This document shows positions 41,465 through 54,987 of a DNA stretch of 64,000 nt, piece after piece. Within the stretch, counting starts at the first letter, position 1; every line of letters begins with the position of its first letter. Under the pieces are notes generated by a model. That model saw nothing but the letters and a program-made list of their open reading frames with translations. It had not been told where the DNA came from and did no database searches. Both the position numbers and the translations under genes were made by a program. The DNA comes from Homalodisca vitripennis (taxonomy: Eukaryota > Arthropoda > Insecta > Hemiptera > Cicadellidae): NCBI RefSeq assembly GCF_021130785.1, contig NC_060207.1:196552001-196616000 (forward strand), written 5' to 3'.

Positions 41465-43349
41465 GCAGTTGGTAGTGGTAGATGACTAGAGATTCGTTTG
41501 CTATACAGGTATATCACTAAGTTATTGATTGTTGTGTATTACACAATGTGTAAAGACATAAATGTCCTACTGGAAATCCGAATGTTTTTAGTCCCAGTGA
41601 TTAGTATCTATATATTTTAGTCCCACTCCGACAATTTAGACTAATCAGTCATACATTACCCGTACTATTAACGGCACTATTACTGGACTTTCTACACAGA
41701 ATCAACCTACAATTTTAAAATTAATCAGCCAGATTTGATTTGACATTTCAACTGGTACCATTCGGACTACATGTTGTCTTATTCTTTGTTCAACAAGGAT
41801 ACATCAGAACCACATTTATGTGTTATTTGCGTGTTAAGATCACTCAGAAAGCATCCTTGATGGTGGATTAGTCAACAAGTATACGCAATTGACTGTTTTG
41901 TTTTTTGTATCGGAGTTAGTAATTTCTTTTAAAGGAGTTCGTTATAAAACATGAAAAATATTCAGCAAATCTCCTCCAGTTGTAATATTATAATATTGAT
42001 TATATGAAATCAAATTAGCTTGCATATAAACTGCATTGAATATAGCAGTTTTTTTTAATTGGAATTGCGAAACAAAATTCAAGCATGTTAATAACCAATC
42101 TTTACAGATAATACAATAAATTGAAAATCGTGTTACTGTGATTATAACGTTACGTGCAATAAGGGTTTTTGGGATATAGAGACAATTATTGGTGGGGATT
42201 ATTTAAAATTACCATCGTTTTAGAGTTTTCAAAGATTTGCGTATTTTTACTATAAACTATTAATTTAAGACTTTTAAATAGTTTTTGGCCAAAATTATTC
42301 ATTGCCCTCAGTTTTGCATCACCTAATTTTGTCCACTTGGATGGCTACGGGTTCATTATAGGATAATAAGTGCAACTGATCGTAGGTTCAATAGTTCAGA
42401 AAATCTGTAATCACTTTCAATTAACTATAATTATAACAGTGTTTTATTAACCATCCTTAGAAGAATTTACAATGTTTACATTTTTAAACCTAAACATTGC
42501 ATAATGTGATTTAATAATGTTTAAAAAATATATGTATATTTTTATATTCTTTAAGTACATAATTTATTATTGCTGTTTATTTGAGACCGTCATAAGCAAC
42601 TAGAAGCTGTCATGTTCCTCGTCTGTAGCAACAAGCATTGCTTTAAAGTATGGATTAGCAATTACAACGGCTATTTATAATATTTTTTGCCTACTAATCA
42701 AGCAGCACTTTATCTAACAATAATGCTGATAATGTTAAAAAAACAATCATACTAAAAATCTTAATGACAAACAGTTCATTTAGATAATTTAATAATTTAA
42801 TTGAATTATAAATTTTCCGTAAGACAAACATCAATTTTTAATGTAACTACCCATGCAATATAATTTTTTTATTCCACACACTTTATTAACTGAATATGTT
42901 ATTTACACTCACACTAAGCACTTTAAAGAGTTAGTAATTTGTAAATATTTAAGAAAATATAAATATAGTTAGATTTAAAATAGTGCAATTATTTTTAAAT
43001 TTGTAAAAGCAAAGACTCCTACATTTTAATTCACTGTACTGCAAAAATATAAGTTATTCATATATCATTCATTAAGTTCTCATAAATAATAACTTAAGTT
43101 TTTCAGGAATAACAACTTGTTTATAAAAGAATTGATTTGTACTCCAAAACGTGAAAAACACCTCAGCAAAATAACGTTCTTTATTATGAATTTGAACCAT
43201 ATTTTAGACTAACCACCACAGACGCGTAAATCATCTCATTTAACAATATTATTATCTTAAACATGTCTGTAATTGCATATGTTCGCTATGTTCCATACAA
43301 ACACGTAGAAATAAGTACTTAACTGAAAATAGCTGTGCAATAATGACGC

Positions 43350-43418
43350 TAACTGCAAGACGTCATGGCAGATATTGACGCAGTTAACATACAATTGCTC
43401 CTGCTGCTGCAATATCTC
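43350..43418. repeat. Ultra-conserved island of the right arm (69/69 identical to left arm)
   Basis: Exact reverse complement of 5979-6047. Good similarity extends over 43300-43450, and weaker similarity continues to 43965 through shared tracts such as ATTCTAGC and TAGCATAG.TCTTGC. Here the ATG frame inside the island stays open to GTG TGA at about 43480, whereas the left copy stops immediately after the island. Confidence 0.75.
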
Positions 43419-43568
43419 CGCCTGTCGTTTATGTCCTCTCTAAAATGGTTGCGACAAAATACATTTTGTACCATGTTCGTGTGACTTTTTACTTTAAGCA
43501 ATATTTTATATATGTATAGTATTGCCTATTGTACTTCTAAATATATGTTCATTAAGTGAATATGTTTA

Positions 43569-43606
43569 TTCATTCATTCATTTCATTCATTCATTCAGTC
43601 ATTCAC
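43569..43606 (+). repeat. (ATTC)n microsatellite
   Basis: Imperfect ATTC tetranucleotide run within the right arm, absent from the left arm. Confidence 0.9.
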
Positions 43607-43965
43607 GAAAAAGAAATGTATAAGAAACAGTCAAAAAAAACTTTGTCAGTGGGAATTACAATCTTTATATATAATAACTTGAATAAATGTTGGGGTTTAG
43701 AGCTATTGGGCATTTACTAGATTAGTAGATAATATATAATTACTAGTATTATATAACTAGATAAGATAATATAATCTACACTGCTTTAGTGTAAAGAGAT
43801 AACTTTCTACACTTATGCATGGAGCTGACTTGTTTGAAAACAGTCATCGTATAATCATCCAAGCACGTCAATGGCAAGAACTATGCTATATAACAGAAAT
43901 AAGGTTGTGACAACAAATACCATCCCTTTGTTATGGATTGTGCTGCTAGAATATTCTTATAATTT

Positions 43966-46900
43966 ATTTGTATAAGACTGTATACAAAAAAAAAAACATG
44001 TTTGTTCCACTTTTTCTAAAGTATGTACATGTTTTATTTAACTTAAAATTTAATAAGTATATTGTGTTGCAATGTTGTAAATAGTGAATTAATTCCGTTT
44101 AAAAATTCATTTGTAGCCGATTAGGTCTAGTAAATTGGAAATGTTACAATGAATTTTTTTTAATTATCAGGCTTGTATTATTAAAGTAACACTCTTCGTC
44201 TCTACAAAGTTGTTAAAATGAACGATGTTGTTTCATCCAGTGGCAAAAGTGCTATAAGGCACTTGCATGTGATGTAACACGTTCTGGAGAGTTCCATATT
44301 CGTTTATGAGTTTACATTGCCTACAATAAATTAAATTACTCACAAATTACAAAAGCTATAAATATAATCTTTATGATCTATTTTCTTGATCGTTGCAAAT
44401 AGCATACAAATTGTCGTCGGTAATTACCTGTGATAGATATAACTGTAACATTAGTGATAGTTAATTTTAACTAAAGTATCTTCTAATTTACCTAAATTCC
44501 TGGAATATAATGTGTCATAATCAAACAAACTCTACTAAATTTCTAATTACGTAAACAACATTACGTTTCAACACAGCAATGAATGGATGATAGAGTTTAT
44601 AGGTTGGTAGTGTAACATTAATTATTGAATCTATTGTAATTTGGCTGGGGCTAAATTAATATGTGGATTATTAATTGATTGATAAATGATTAAATTGATG
44701 AATTGAGTGATCAATGAATTGATTGAAATTTCATTCGGTCCCGTGTACAAGCAATGTTTTACTAGGTTATTAACTTGAAGATTTCATAAGCGTTTCGGTG
44801 ATATAATAGTTTGAAAATCAGTAACCATTGTGGTTAATAACTTGATAGTAATTCATGATAGCTATAAATACATGGTATCAACAGCCTAATTACTAATATC
44901 ATCGACCTTTTCGACCCCGAAGTATTGTTATTAGCCTCATTATTATACTGCTGTACTCCTCTACTTTTACTATAAAAGTACGTAAATATAGTAAATATCA
45001 GGAAGTACGAATTTAATTATTTGAAACACCCCACTAAATCATATAAGAGGAAAAAATGTATATGAATTACGTATGACAGAGCTATTGATTAAGCTGATCT
45101 AAGTTTAGATTGTAACTGGTTATTGCCTATCTATATTTTGCAGGAACACAATATTGTAACCAAGTCAGTGACATGTAGGAACGTTTTCGTGCAAATTTGA
45201 AAATATTATTGATCTATGACATACAAATGTCACAGAACGCTGTACCTTAAAACAGACAGATTAAGTTTGTAACTGCTAATATTTTTCTTAGTTTGACCAA
45301 TCTGCTCTTTCTAGTCGTATGTCCAATAGGTCTCAAAAAACGATTCCGAAAATAGTTTCATGGTTGGACCAAAGGGGCTTTTAAGAAGTTCTTCTGTTGA
45401 AGTGGCACAGGAACATTGAATAGTATTTTAAATTACCATTCTATGTAATACAAACAAAATCTTGTTATTAATAAATTCAGACTATTCCAATTAAATTTGT
45501 TTTACTTTGGTCCATAATGATTAAATTCTCTTTTTCAGTCCATTATAAATCAGAATAGTTTTAAATCATTTAAAGTTCTTTTAAAGAACCACGGAGCTTT
45601 AAATAGTCTAAAATAGACCATAGGAGAGATCTTTTTGTGACGCATCAGGTCAAATTGTATTGTTAGGTTGTCAATTCATATTTTACATCTTTAATTACTG
45701 TTTTCTAAACGTTTTATATTATTTGTGTGAATACGTTATTTTAAATAAATTTAATTATCTTAAGTTAGTTATTAATATTGTTAATTCATTGATTGACATT
45801 TGTATTGACGTGCAAAAAAAACTTATTGTTAAGTTGTGTAAATAAAAACTCAATTGCATACTACAATGTATTCTGCCATATATGCTAAAATTTAAAGCTT
45901 AAAAAAGTAAGCAAGAGATTTAATCCTTTTCTAAGAAATGTCTTCACAGTTCATTTAAATGTCCTTATGTTCTATTTTTGCAAAATATTACAGCAGTAAA
46001 ATTTGAAATGAAGAAATTTGGCATTATTGAAATCAGTCATAAGTAATATAAATAACTGGTAATTATTTGAATCTTAAAACCAACACCATAGAAATTTATA
46101 TAATTAGAATAAATTTTACTATGTACTAAGTATTATTTTTCCGTCACGATTATGATGACTAAGGTTCATGTTGCTTGTTGAGATGAATAAAGGCTTATTA
46201 AGGATATATACGTAACATAATTGCACGGCCAAATTATATGAATGATGTAGCAAGAATGGACGCTATTACACTCAAAATTGTTTTTGAAAATACTTGTGTA
46301 AATCTATAGAAACTTTTAATAACAAACTCACAATCCCAGGCACTAAATTAAAAAAAAAAATAAGATAGCAGTGTTTATCCAAGTATTTCACATGTAACTT
46401 TTGGTTAATGTAAATTAAACTTATTGAGTAATAGTACAATATGACAGTGCAGTAGTAGTAAAACTAGTAAAAGCATTCAAAACAAAAAGAATGATTTATA
46501 GCTCTGAACTAATCTATTTAAATTATATCATTCCTATTTCAACAGATTAATTAATTAATATTAATTTATTTCAAGAATTAATTGATCTATACATAATCAT
46601 AAATGGTTAGAAGTTTAGAATCTATCCTAATGGATTGTTACTGGTGAAAACACAGAAATGTCGTTAAACCATCCAAAGCCTATTGGACGAACACGGTCAG
46701 TATTATCCGGCATTAAATTGTTTTAAGATCCCTCCCATACTGGATCAATACTTCTAATCTAGCTTACTTTGTGCTTATCGACACTAGCGTTTTGAACCTT
46801 TCAAGTGTTTCTCTCTATGAATTATTTGTAAAATATGGATGTATCGCGACGATTGCCATAATAGTCTATCAGACCAGGAATAATTTAATTTGGTATTGTT

Positions 46901-49604
46901 ATACTTGTATAATACTCGTACAGCGAAAGTTACAATGCAGAAGATTTGTTCAGCTCTATCAGTATTTTACAATAAATATTTTGAGACGTACTTACAAAGA
47001 TTTGTATTATTAAGACTTACTTGGGGCATGTTACTTAATAATATTTCAGTTTCAAGAATGTAAAATTTTTTATACTTGAAAAAATGCTTCGTTGAAAGTT
47101 TCAAGTATACTTGAAGGATGCTTGAAGGATGCAAGGATGCTTTTAGCTCTTTGTGTAATTTATTTGGCATTACTCGTAACATGTACTATTACAGTGTTCA
47201 CTAGATATTTTATTGTTATTTTCCATAACTCAAGTAACAGTATTCGTAACAGTACCTAAGTTTCAAAGAGCCCACAGTTACCAATATCTTATTACTTTAA
47301 AATAGCAGATTTTCTGTGCTAATAATGACCATAGTAAGCAGCCTTAGAGTGGGAAGAAAATGCTTTAGATTTTTTACTTTCCTATGATGAGGTAAAAAAT
47401 GTATCTAAAGTGTAACGAACCTTTTTTTCCGTAGTTTGTTTATAACTCGACAGTTGAAAAATTAATAAAGCCAGCATAACGATACTCTTGTAAAATTAAA
47501 ATATGAAGAAAACTATGTTTAATAGGTGAAAACTAATATTATTAGGCAGTGTTAATGTTAACAATTTTTAATATAATGTAAACTCAAGGAAAAGCCGTGT
47601 CTAATCATATCTGGCTCACCGAAGCTCGATATGCTCTTGTAAACACTGTTAGGTTACTTTCTGTTGTTTACATTACACCACTACTTAACAAACCCGGTGT
47701 TCCTTTATAATAAAGTTTAATTAGTTGCAATCTAGCTTAAATTCTCTTTAAGCTTAGAGATTAAACAATTTGGATAGAAATGATGTAGAGCATGTAGAAA
47801 CATGGTAGAGCATAAAATATGTAAAGTATAACATAAAGTATTAAAAGTTCCAGTGAGGTACGGAGGGTACTACAACGCAAGACTGCGTTGGAATCAAATG
47901 TTGTCACTGACTGTTATGATTTACTTTCTTCTTAATTTATTTTTTAACTGTACTCATCATGCCATCGTGTATACCCTGGTTTAATGTATAATTATTCGCT
48001 GTAAATTATCCAAATTCTATGGAGTGATGTACATGAAAATCAGTTTTGCCTGTATATAAATTTAGTTTCCCACCAAACAGTTAGTTAACACGTTCGATTT
48101 ATAGGTCAAATCATATAAATATATATAAAAAATATAGCAAGTTGTATAGAATGTCTCGAAGATTTACCAAATCCAACTATATTTCAATAGAAGTAACCAC
48201 ATGGTAGTGCTCATGGGGTTTTCATAAAGTCATCAATGCTCTCAAACAGAATTTGAATCTGGTATTAAAATTAGCTTTTAAATATGTTATATCCAGTCCT
48301 AAATAGAATTTTAAAGTAGTTAATATTTGACAGTTTTTAACTCATCACGTTTTCTATCCTTAGGAAGTTATTTGTAGTAAAATCAAAGCAGTATAAATAT
48401 CAAATCATTAAAAAGCTTAAGCAAAATACAGTTTTTTGTCAAATTGTAAGTAAATATAAGCAAGCATTAATTTCTTCAATGATATGTGCTTTGTTGTCAC
48501 TTTAAGTAATAAATAAAAGTCCCATTGTGCGGAACACGTAATTTATTTTACCCATGTAAATACTCCATAACTTTCAAATGTTTTTAAAACATAAAACTTA
48601 GTATAGCATTTGCGAAGGTAGGATTCTGTTTCTGTTACATCATTTGTTGAACTTAAATAGTATTGTTTTTAGTGTATCCTCTTGAATGAATTTGCCACAT
48701 TAAAAACATATTTTTCCAAAGGATTATCAGGTAAAATTACAGCGAAGAGTACCAATGAAACTTACATTCAGTAAAATAATTTACTTAGTATTATGGAGCA
48801 ATTTCTGATTAGATATTTTTAATCATTATATGTAGACATAAACTATTTCCATCATTTTTGCTTTGTTTAATAATGGGTAAAACATATCATAATCAACCAC
48901 TTTCTAAACTGAAATACAATAAGTAACGTAACAATTGATGGTGTTGATGGTTTTTGCTTGCAAATGTCTGGTTCCAGTTTTATTTACCAGCAAGTTTTTA
49001 TGAAAATAATGATATTATTCACTCCATCATAATTACTAGTTACTTATATTGAAATGGACATGTTATTATATGAAATGCAACATTGTCTTAATAATGGATG
49101 ACGTTATAATTCAGGATCATTCCTGGAAGTAAAATAATTTTTTGTATGGATATGTTTTTGTTTTAGAAATAATAAGGAAGTCTCAGTCTCATCCTTACAA
49201 ACTTCGTTAAGGTCTACTACGTTCTTGATGGTGTTATAAAAAATGAATGAGTCAACAGGTGTTATCCTTCTCCTGACATCCTATCAAATAAGTCCATTAC
49301 TTAAGGAGATTTCCTGTATTTTAAGAAAGTCATTTACCATAATGTGATTATTTCAGGTAAACGATAAACCTTTAAACAAATCATTCTTTTTATAATAAAG
49401 TTGGGAATATTTTATTTTTCTTTTAATAATGCTGATATTGGTTCTTTTATATTAGTTGAAATTTGCACAAATAATTAGTGCAATTAGTACAATGAATCTA
49501 GAAGAAATGTATCCTAAATGTTTTAAGTTGATAAATTAACTTGGATTAAGCGGAACCGACAACTTACATAATGTTTAAATATAATGGATTTAGTGATGAA
49601 TATA
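43966..49604. other. AT-rich non-coding DNA, no gene seen
   Basis: Only short frames without domain signatures. A low-complexity run of ATTGAT-like words occurs at about 44660-44735. I found no match to the DNA outside the left arm (before 5430), so the duplication seems to end near 43965. Confidence 0.5.
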
Positions 49605-50173
49605 CAGGGTGTGTTCTGAAAAAAGGTGCCCATAAGTCAGGGCGTGATTCCTCACATCAAAATAAGAAAAAAAAGGTCTAATTAACATACGTCCGAAAAT
49701 GCTTAGTTACCAAGTTATACAGGGTGAAAGATTTCGTCTGAATTTCAGTTCCCCCTGCTGCAACGAAGCCCTACGGGTATTTGTTGGCTGTTAATTAAGA
49801 TGTACAATTTAGCGTACTTTATGTAAAATGAACTGAAAAAAAATTGAATAAAACCGTTTCCAGACCTGTAGCTACAGTAATTTTTAAGATATGTGACGAA
49901 ATACGCGAAAACTTGGTCCGAAAAAACAAGTTACATTTAGGTTTGAAGCAGATTTACTATGTTAAATGTACAATAAACACAAAATATTTTTTTCACGGTA
50001 CTTGTAGAAAATTTAATTTCGAAGAGAAAGATGTAAAATAAGTCTATAATAGACAAACGCAAACTTTAAAAAATAATCCTTAATTACATACAAAACGCAT
50101 GAAAAATAGACAAAATCTGTTTTAAGCTCTCTACAAATGTAATATTGAAATTAAAACAGCTGTTTTATTAAAA
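49605..50173 (+). repeat. Left terminal inverted repeat of the Tc1/mariner-type element
   Basis: Matches the reverse complement of 51611-52174 almost base for base, ending at CAGCTGTTTTATTAAAA. The 65-codon open frame at 49844 is only a by-product of this repeat. Confidence 0.93.
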
Positions 50174-50275
50174 CAAATTAATGAGTTACTATTATTTTTT
50201 ATCAAGTAAATATTTTTAACAATCATACATTATCATACATAAAAAAGTTATCTGAATTATCATTCAACAAAAAAG

Positions 50276-51365
50276 TTACACTTGTCCTAAAAAACTAACC
50301 ACGTCACAGTAGATGTTCAAAAATGTTTCCCCCTCATTCAAAATACAAGCATCCAGCCGTCTTCTCATAGACTGCCGAACTCTTTCGAAGATCCCAGGTG
50401 TCTCACGTATCCTTTGAATCCCGTTAACAATCCTTATTCGCAACTCTTCTATGGTATCCCACAGACGAGTCTTAGACAAGCGTCTTTAAATGTCCCCATA
50501 AGAAAAAGTCTAGAGGATTGAGGTCAGGTGACCTTGCAGGCCATGCTTACTGGGGCTCCTCGACCAATCCATCTGTTTGGATATGCTTCATTTTAAAAAT
50601 TTCTCTTACTTGTAATGTGTAATGAGCTGGAGCTCCATCCTGCATGAACCACATGTTGTTGCGTGTGTATAGTGGCACATCTTCGAGTAACTCATTCAGA
50701 TTAGTCGTCAAGAAATGTAAATAATTTTCACCATTGAGCGTATCAGGTAAAAAACTAATAAAAATTTTATCACCAGAAATAGCAGCCCATACGTTTATAG
50801 AAAACTGATATTGGTGACGGTTCTCTGAAATAGCACGTGGATTTTTCAATTGCCCACATGTGAGTATTGTGGGTGTTAAGAATAGCCATTCTTGAAAATT
50901 TTGCTTCATCAGTAAAGATAATTGTAATTTAAAAAATGTGGATTTCTGCACCTTTGGATAAAGCCATTGGCATAGCTGAACACGAGGAAAGTAATCTCGA
51001 GGCAAAAGAGCCTGGGACCCTTTGATAGTGTTAAGAATGCAACTGCTGCTCGTGTAAAATCTTCCAGGACAATTGAATTACTAACACCGAAATCCAAGGC
51101 TAGTTCTCTAGTACTTCTTCCAGGATGATTCTCTATTTCGTCCAACACGCCCTCCTCCAATTCAGCTGTACACGTTGTACGTGGCCGTCCTGATCTACCA
51201 ACTTTTCCAGATTTAAAGGTTCCCGTCTCGCTTAGCCTTCTATGAATGGAAGAAAACATTTTATGAGTCGGTACTTGTCTATGAGCAAAAATGTTCCTGA
51301 TAGAGTCGTCTAGCCTGACGACTGTTGCAATGTGCAAGACCGTACATTAAATGCATGTCTGCCAT
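50276..51365 (-). pseudogene. Tc1/mariner-superfamily (DDE/D) transposase, frameshifted
   Basis: Cut-and-paste transposase acting on the flanking repeats. The likely start is the ATG at 51365 (MADMHLMYGLAHCNSRQARR), typical of this insect family, but a frameshift near 51290 moves to the frame with HRQVPTHKMFSSIHRRLSE. Next comes the DNA-binding region: GRSGRPRTT, then PGRSTRELALDFGVS, a helix-turn-helix. Catalytic blocks are FTDEAKF (Asp codon 50908-50910), NVWAAISGD, FMQDGAPAHY (Asp codon 50637-50639) and SPDLNPLDFFLWG (Asp codons 50523-50525 and 50508-50510). A C-terminal block VRQSMRRRLDACI follows. At least three lesions are visible: frameshifts near 51290 and 50840, and an in-frame TAA near 50549. 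All catalytic aspartates are readable, but no single frame joins them. About 37 or 42 codons separate the last two, depending on which Asp is used. Confidence 0.93.
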
Positions 51366-51610
51366 TTCACCATTAGTGTACATAATATTTCATATTACCT
51401 GCCATGATGAATAAGATATTATTAGCTATCAAAAATTAACTTCAACGGCACTCGCACTAACTTGTATTAAAGTAACAGATCAACACACGCACTTAATGAG
51501 CAATGGAAAAATAGCTGCTTGTAATGTTTATTTAAATTATTATAAACAATGTTACATTGTTAAAACATATGTTTTAAATAGAAATTATTTTGTTTTCTCA
51601 AATCAAATTA

Positions 51611-52174
51611 TTTTAATAAAACAGCTGTTTTAATTTCAATATTACATTTGTAGAGAGCTTAACAGATTTTGTCTATTTTTTCATGCGTTTTGTATGTAAT
51701 TAAGGATTATTTTTTAAAGTTTGCGTTTGTCTATTATAGACTTATTTTACATCTTTCTCTTCGAAATTAAATTTTCTACAAGTTACCGTGAAAAAAATAT
51801 TTTGTGTTTATTGTACATTTAACATAGTAAATCTGCTTCAAACCTAAATGTAAACTTGTTTTTCGGGACCAAGTTTCGCGTATTTCGTCACATATCTTAA
51901 AAATTACTGTAGCTTACAGGTCTGGAAACGGTTTTTATTCAATTTTTCAGTTCATTTTACATAAAGTACGCTAAATTTTACATCTTAATTAACAGTCAAC
52001 AAATACCCGTAGGGCTTCGTTGCAGCAGGGGAACTGAAATTCAGACGAAATCTTTCACCCTGTATAACTTGGTAACTAAGCATTTTAGGACCTATGTTAA
52101 TTAGACCTTTTTTTCTTATTTTGATGTGAGGAATCACGCCCTGACTTATGGGCACCTTTTTTCAGAACACCCTG
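51611..52174 (-). repeat. Right terminal inverted repeat of the Tc1/mariner-type element
   Basis: Reverse complement of 49605-50173. The transposase start lies about 250 bases inside it, so the repeat probably holds the promoter and transposase binding sites. Confidence 0.93.
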
Positions 52175-52176
52175 TA

Positions 52177-54950
52177 TAGGGTATTATGGTCTAGAAAATA
52201 TATGAGTGTCATTTAAGGTAGTAGAATTGTTAAGATATTGTGCTTGTACCTGTCAAGCATGGTAAACAGTTTCTATGAAATACTGATTTACGAGTCTCTG
52301 TTTGGAAGTATGTCACTTGGAATGGGTGGTATTTCCATCAATCTGTAATTACTTTTGTTTCAATTTAAGATCGCACTGGTAATGTGAAATAAACTTTAGA
52401 AGCGAACAAGGAAAGTGGAATTAATTATCCACCCATCTTGCATTTTCTATAAATGCTAAATATTTTATGCCTGAGGCTATATTGTGATTTAAATTTTTTT
52501 ATTGTTTATTCTAGTTCAGAACCATTGGTCTGTTACATAATCAGTGTTTCGAAATAGCAATATAAACATTTTCCACAGCCTCTTGAAGAACAAATACCTT
52601 CCAAAAGTTAGCAATCAATGTTCATTCAAAAATTCTATACAAACCAGACTGGTGTACAACTTGGAAGTTTTAAGTCTGGATAAACACGTTGATCGTAGAG
52701 GAGCAAACAACGGAGGAGTAAACAACATTAAGTGTTCGCTCTCGGTTCGTTAAGCGCTCAAAGAACAGCTGATGTACGTTAAGTGTTCCGACATCCGTCC
52801 CGGAGAGCTGCTCCATTTGTTTGAAAACAATTCTATATAATTACAGTATGCACTGAAAGATAAATGCACACTTACTTAAGATACGTCCACTCAAAATTAT
52901 GTCATTCAAGGAATAAAAAAGTATATGTTCTCCGAATTGCTTAATTAAATATATCATAAAAGGTTGTACAATTTTACAAATTAAACTATTAATGCACAAG
53001 TTGACAGCTAACTGAATTAATTTCACTTTAATGGATACATATAGCTATTGAAATTAATATAATATATTCTACCTGTAAATAAAAATATGTATAAAAGTTA
53101 TTTTAAATTATTACAAATTAATATTTAGTTAAACATAGTATGGTCTTGGTTTATTATTACACTATTAAACTCTTGGTTTATGCACGTCATCATAAAAATG
53201 TCGATTCATTCAGACATTTTTTTTTCTTTCTTGGAATACGAATGAATTATGCAAACTTTATACCTGTAGCATTATTATCAACGAAAAGTTACGACAATAA
53301 ACATTCCCATTGTACGATAAAACAAATATTAATATTTGCATAAAGTGTTCACATAGGTGTAGTATTAGGGAATATTTGTAATGTTAAACCACTATTTCAA
53401 ATGTGTAAATCGACAAATCTATTATATTTAAGCTATCAGTAGACGTACATATTATTTCAAATACTGAGCTTTACTCTATTTTATCTCCTGCTCAGTGCAG
53501 CGTCTGAAATCTTACAATCTCAGAACTGACTACTGGAATCTTGATTCCATGTAAAGTTTTAAGAGATAAAAAAGAAAGTTTGCGACGGAAACGAAATTCT
53601 TTTCATATTTTCGACATTAAAGACTCCTACACTACAAAGTAATTTTGTATGATTTACCCTGCAGCTATCCGGTGTCCTTAATTGAATGAGGAGTAATTAT
53701 CATTGCCTTATTAGGTGCATTAAAATTTTACTACGTTGGATCGAGATCAAATAAATTTCTTTTGGAGAAAATTTTTTGTATGGAATTGCTGTGAAAATTA
53801 ATTAAGGAAAAATTGAAAATAAATAAATTTCATAAGATTAAATATGTGTAGTGGAGGCTTCTATACTCAATTTTATTGTAGGAATACAGGAAGCTCTTAG
53901 AGACCAGATTAGACAAGATCCTACAAGCTGAAGATTCTTAGAATGTGTAATCATACATTCTGGTTGGTTTCAAACATAAAAGGCCATGGTATCGGAAAAT
54001 GGAATATGGAACAGTATTAAGATTTGATGTTTACGGTTTCATACTAGGAGTATGTAATTTTGTGAAGGTGATAAAAGATTTTTTACGAAAAAATCTCATC
54101 AGATGACCTTAATATACCACAATCTTTGTACCTACGCATTTTTATTACAAAGGAATTCCACGAAGGATTACCTGACCGTACATGAAGCTGTGATAGTGAT
54201 TTAGTTTGACCTATCGAAGCCTATAGAGCTTAAGCGGGATTCTCAGAAACTTTAAACAAACTTCCGGGAAGAGAGGATACAAATTTCATCTGTGTCCATC
54301 TCTCGAAATAGCAAGATGCCATAGAGTTAGATGCACATTCATCCTGCAGAAAACTAGCAGGCGTATTAACAATATTATTGTAATCTGTAAATATTTATGT
54401 TATATATTTGGAAATGTATGCAAGCCCTTACATGCTTTCATCACATAACCACCTAAACCTCAGATTATGATTACAGGTACATACATAAGCACAATTTGAG
54501 CTACAGTAACAAGTAGAAGTCGGATTTTGACTATGTAGATCAAAATCGTATGAGGGTTTTCTCATTGTAAGTTCGAATATAATCCTGTAAGGCATAAAAT
54601 ACGCTCAGTGTCAGAGATGGTAATTGACCATTTGAGAAATTATTCAGTATAAATTGTGATGATGAGTTTAAACATCAGCACTGATATAGGTTAATCTAAT
54701 TTACGTGTATGAATTACTATTGACACTACACGTAGCGTACACTAGTTCCATCATCTACATCTTACAAAGGTAAGCAACGATCAAGTTATTCTACCTCTTG
54801 GACCATTCGTAACAAAATTAATATTGACTAAGAGCCAAGAAACTAAGCGAAGCTGTAAATTTGACTTCTTTTTACTTAAGCCCCTTGCAATTACATTAAC
54901 TGGTAACGAAGGAACATTCAAAAGATTAACAACTTGATGATTTTGTAATA

Positions 54951-54987
<37 letters not shown>

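Larger units (their letters stand above)
36085..43965 (-). repeat. Right arm of the giant diverged inverted duplication
   Basis: Mirror-image counterpart of 5430-15705. Working outward from the centre it carries island C (36085-36336), block B (about 38270-39990), island A (40999-41241), weaker matches at 41610-41690 and 41840-41900, and island Z (43290-43965). It is shorter than the left arm mainly because it lacks the piggyBac-like insertion and because less DNA lies between B and A. It has its own insertions: a LINE fragment at 40665-40990 and a 94-bp tandem duplication at 39661. It retains the unoccupied TTAA site matching the left-arm insertion near 41930. Confidence 0.85.
49605..52174 (-). 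mobile_element. Tc1/mariner-superfamily transposon with about 570-bp terminal inverted repeats
   Basis: The 2570-bp element begins CAGGGTGTGTTCTGAAAAAA and ends with the reverse complement, TTTTTTCAGAACACCCTG. It is flanked on both sides by TA (49603-49604 and 52175-52176), the expected target duplication. The inverted repeats run 49605-50173 and 51611-52174 and differ by only a small number of substitutions and one- or two-base indels. Between them lies one transposase gene on the minus strand, now broken. Long repeats are unusual for the superfamily, whose repeats are often tens of bases. The near identity of the ends suggests a fairly recent arrival. Confidence 0.95.

Noticed and set aside
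49844..50041. 65-codon open frame
   Set aside because: Entirely within the terminal inverted repeat of the Tc1/mariner-type element.
54565..54590. GTTCGAATATAATCC resembling a tRNA/SINE B box
   Set aside because: No A box at proper spacing and no cloverleaf.
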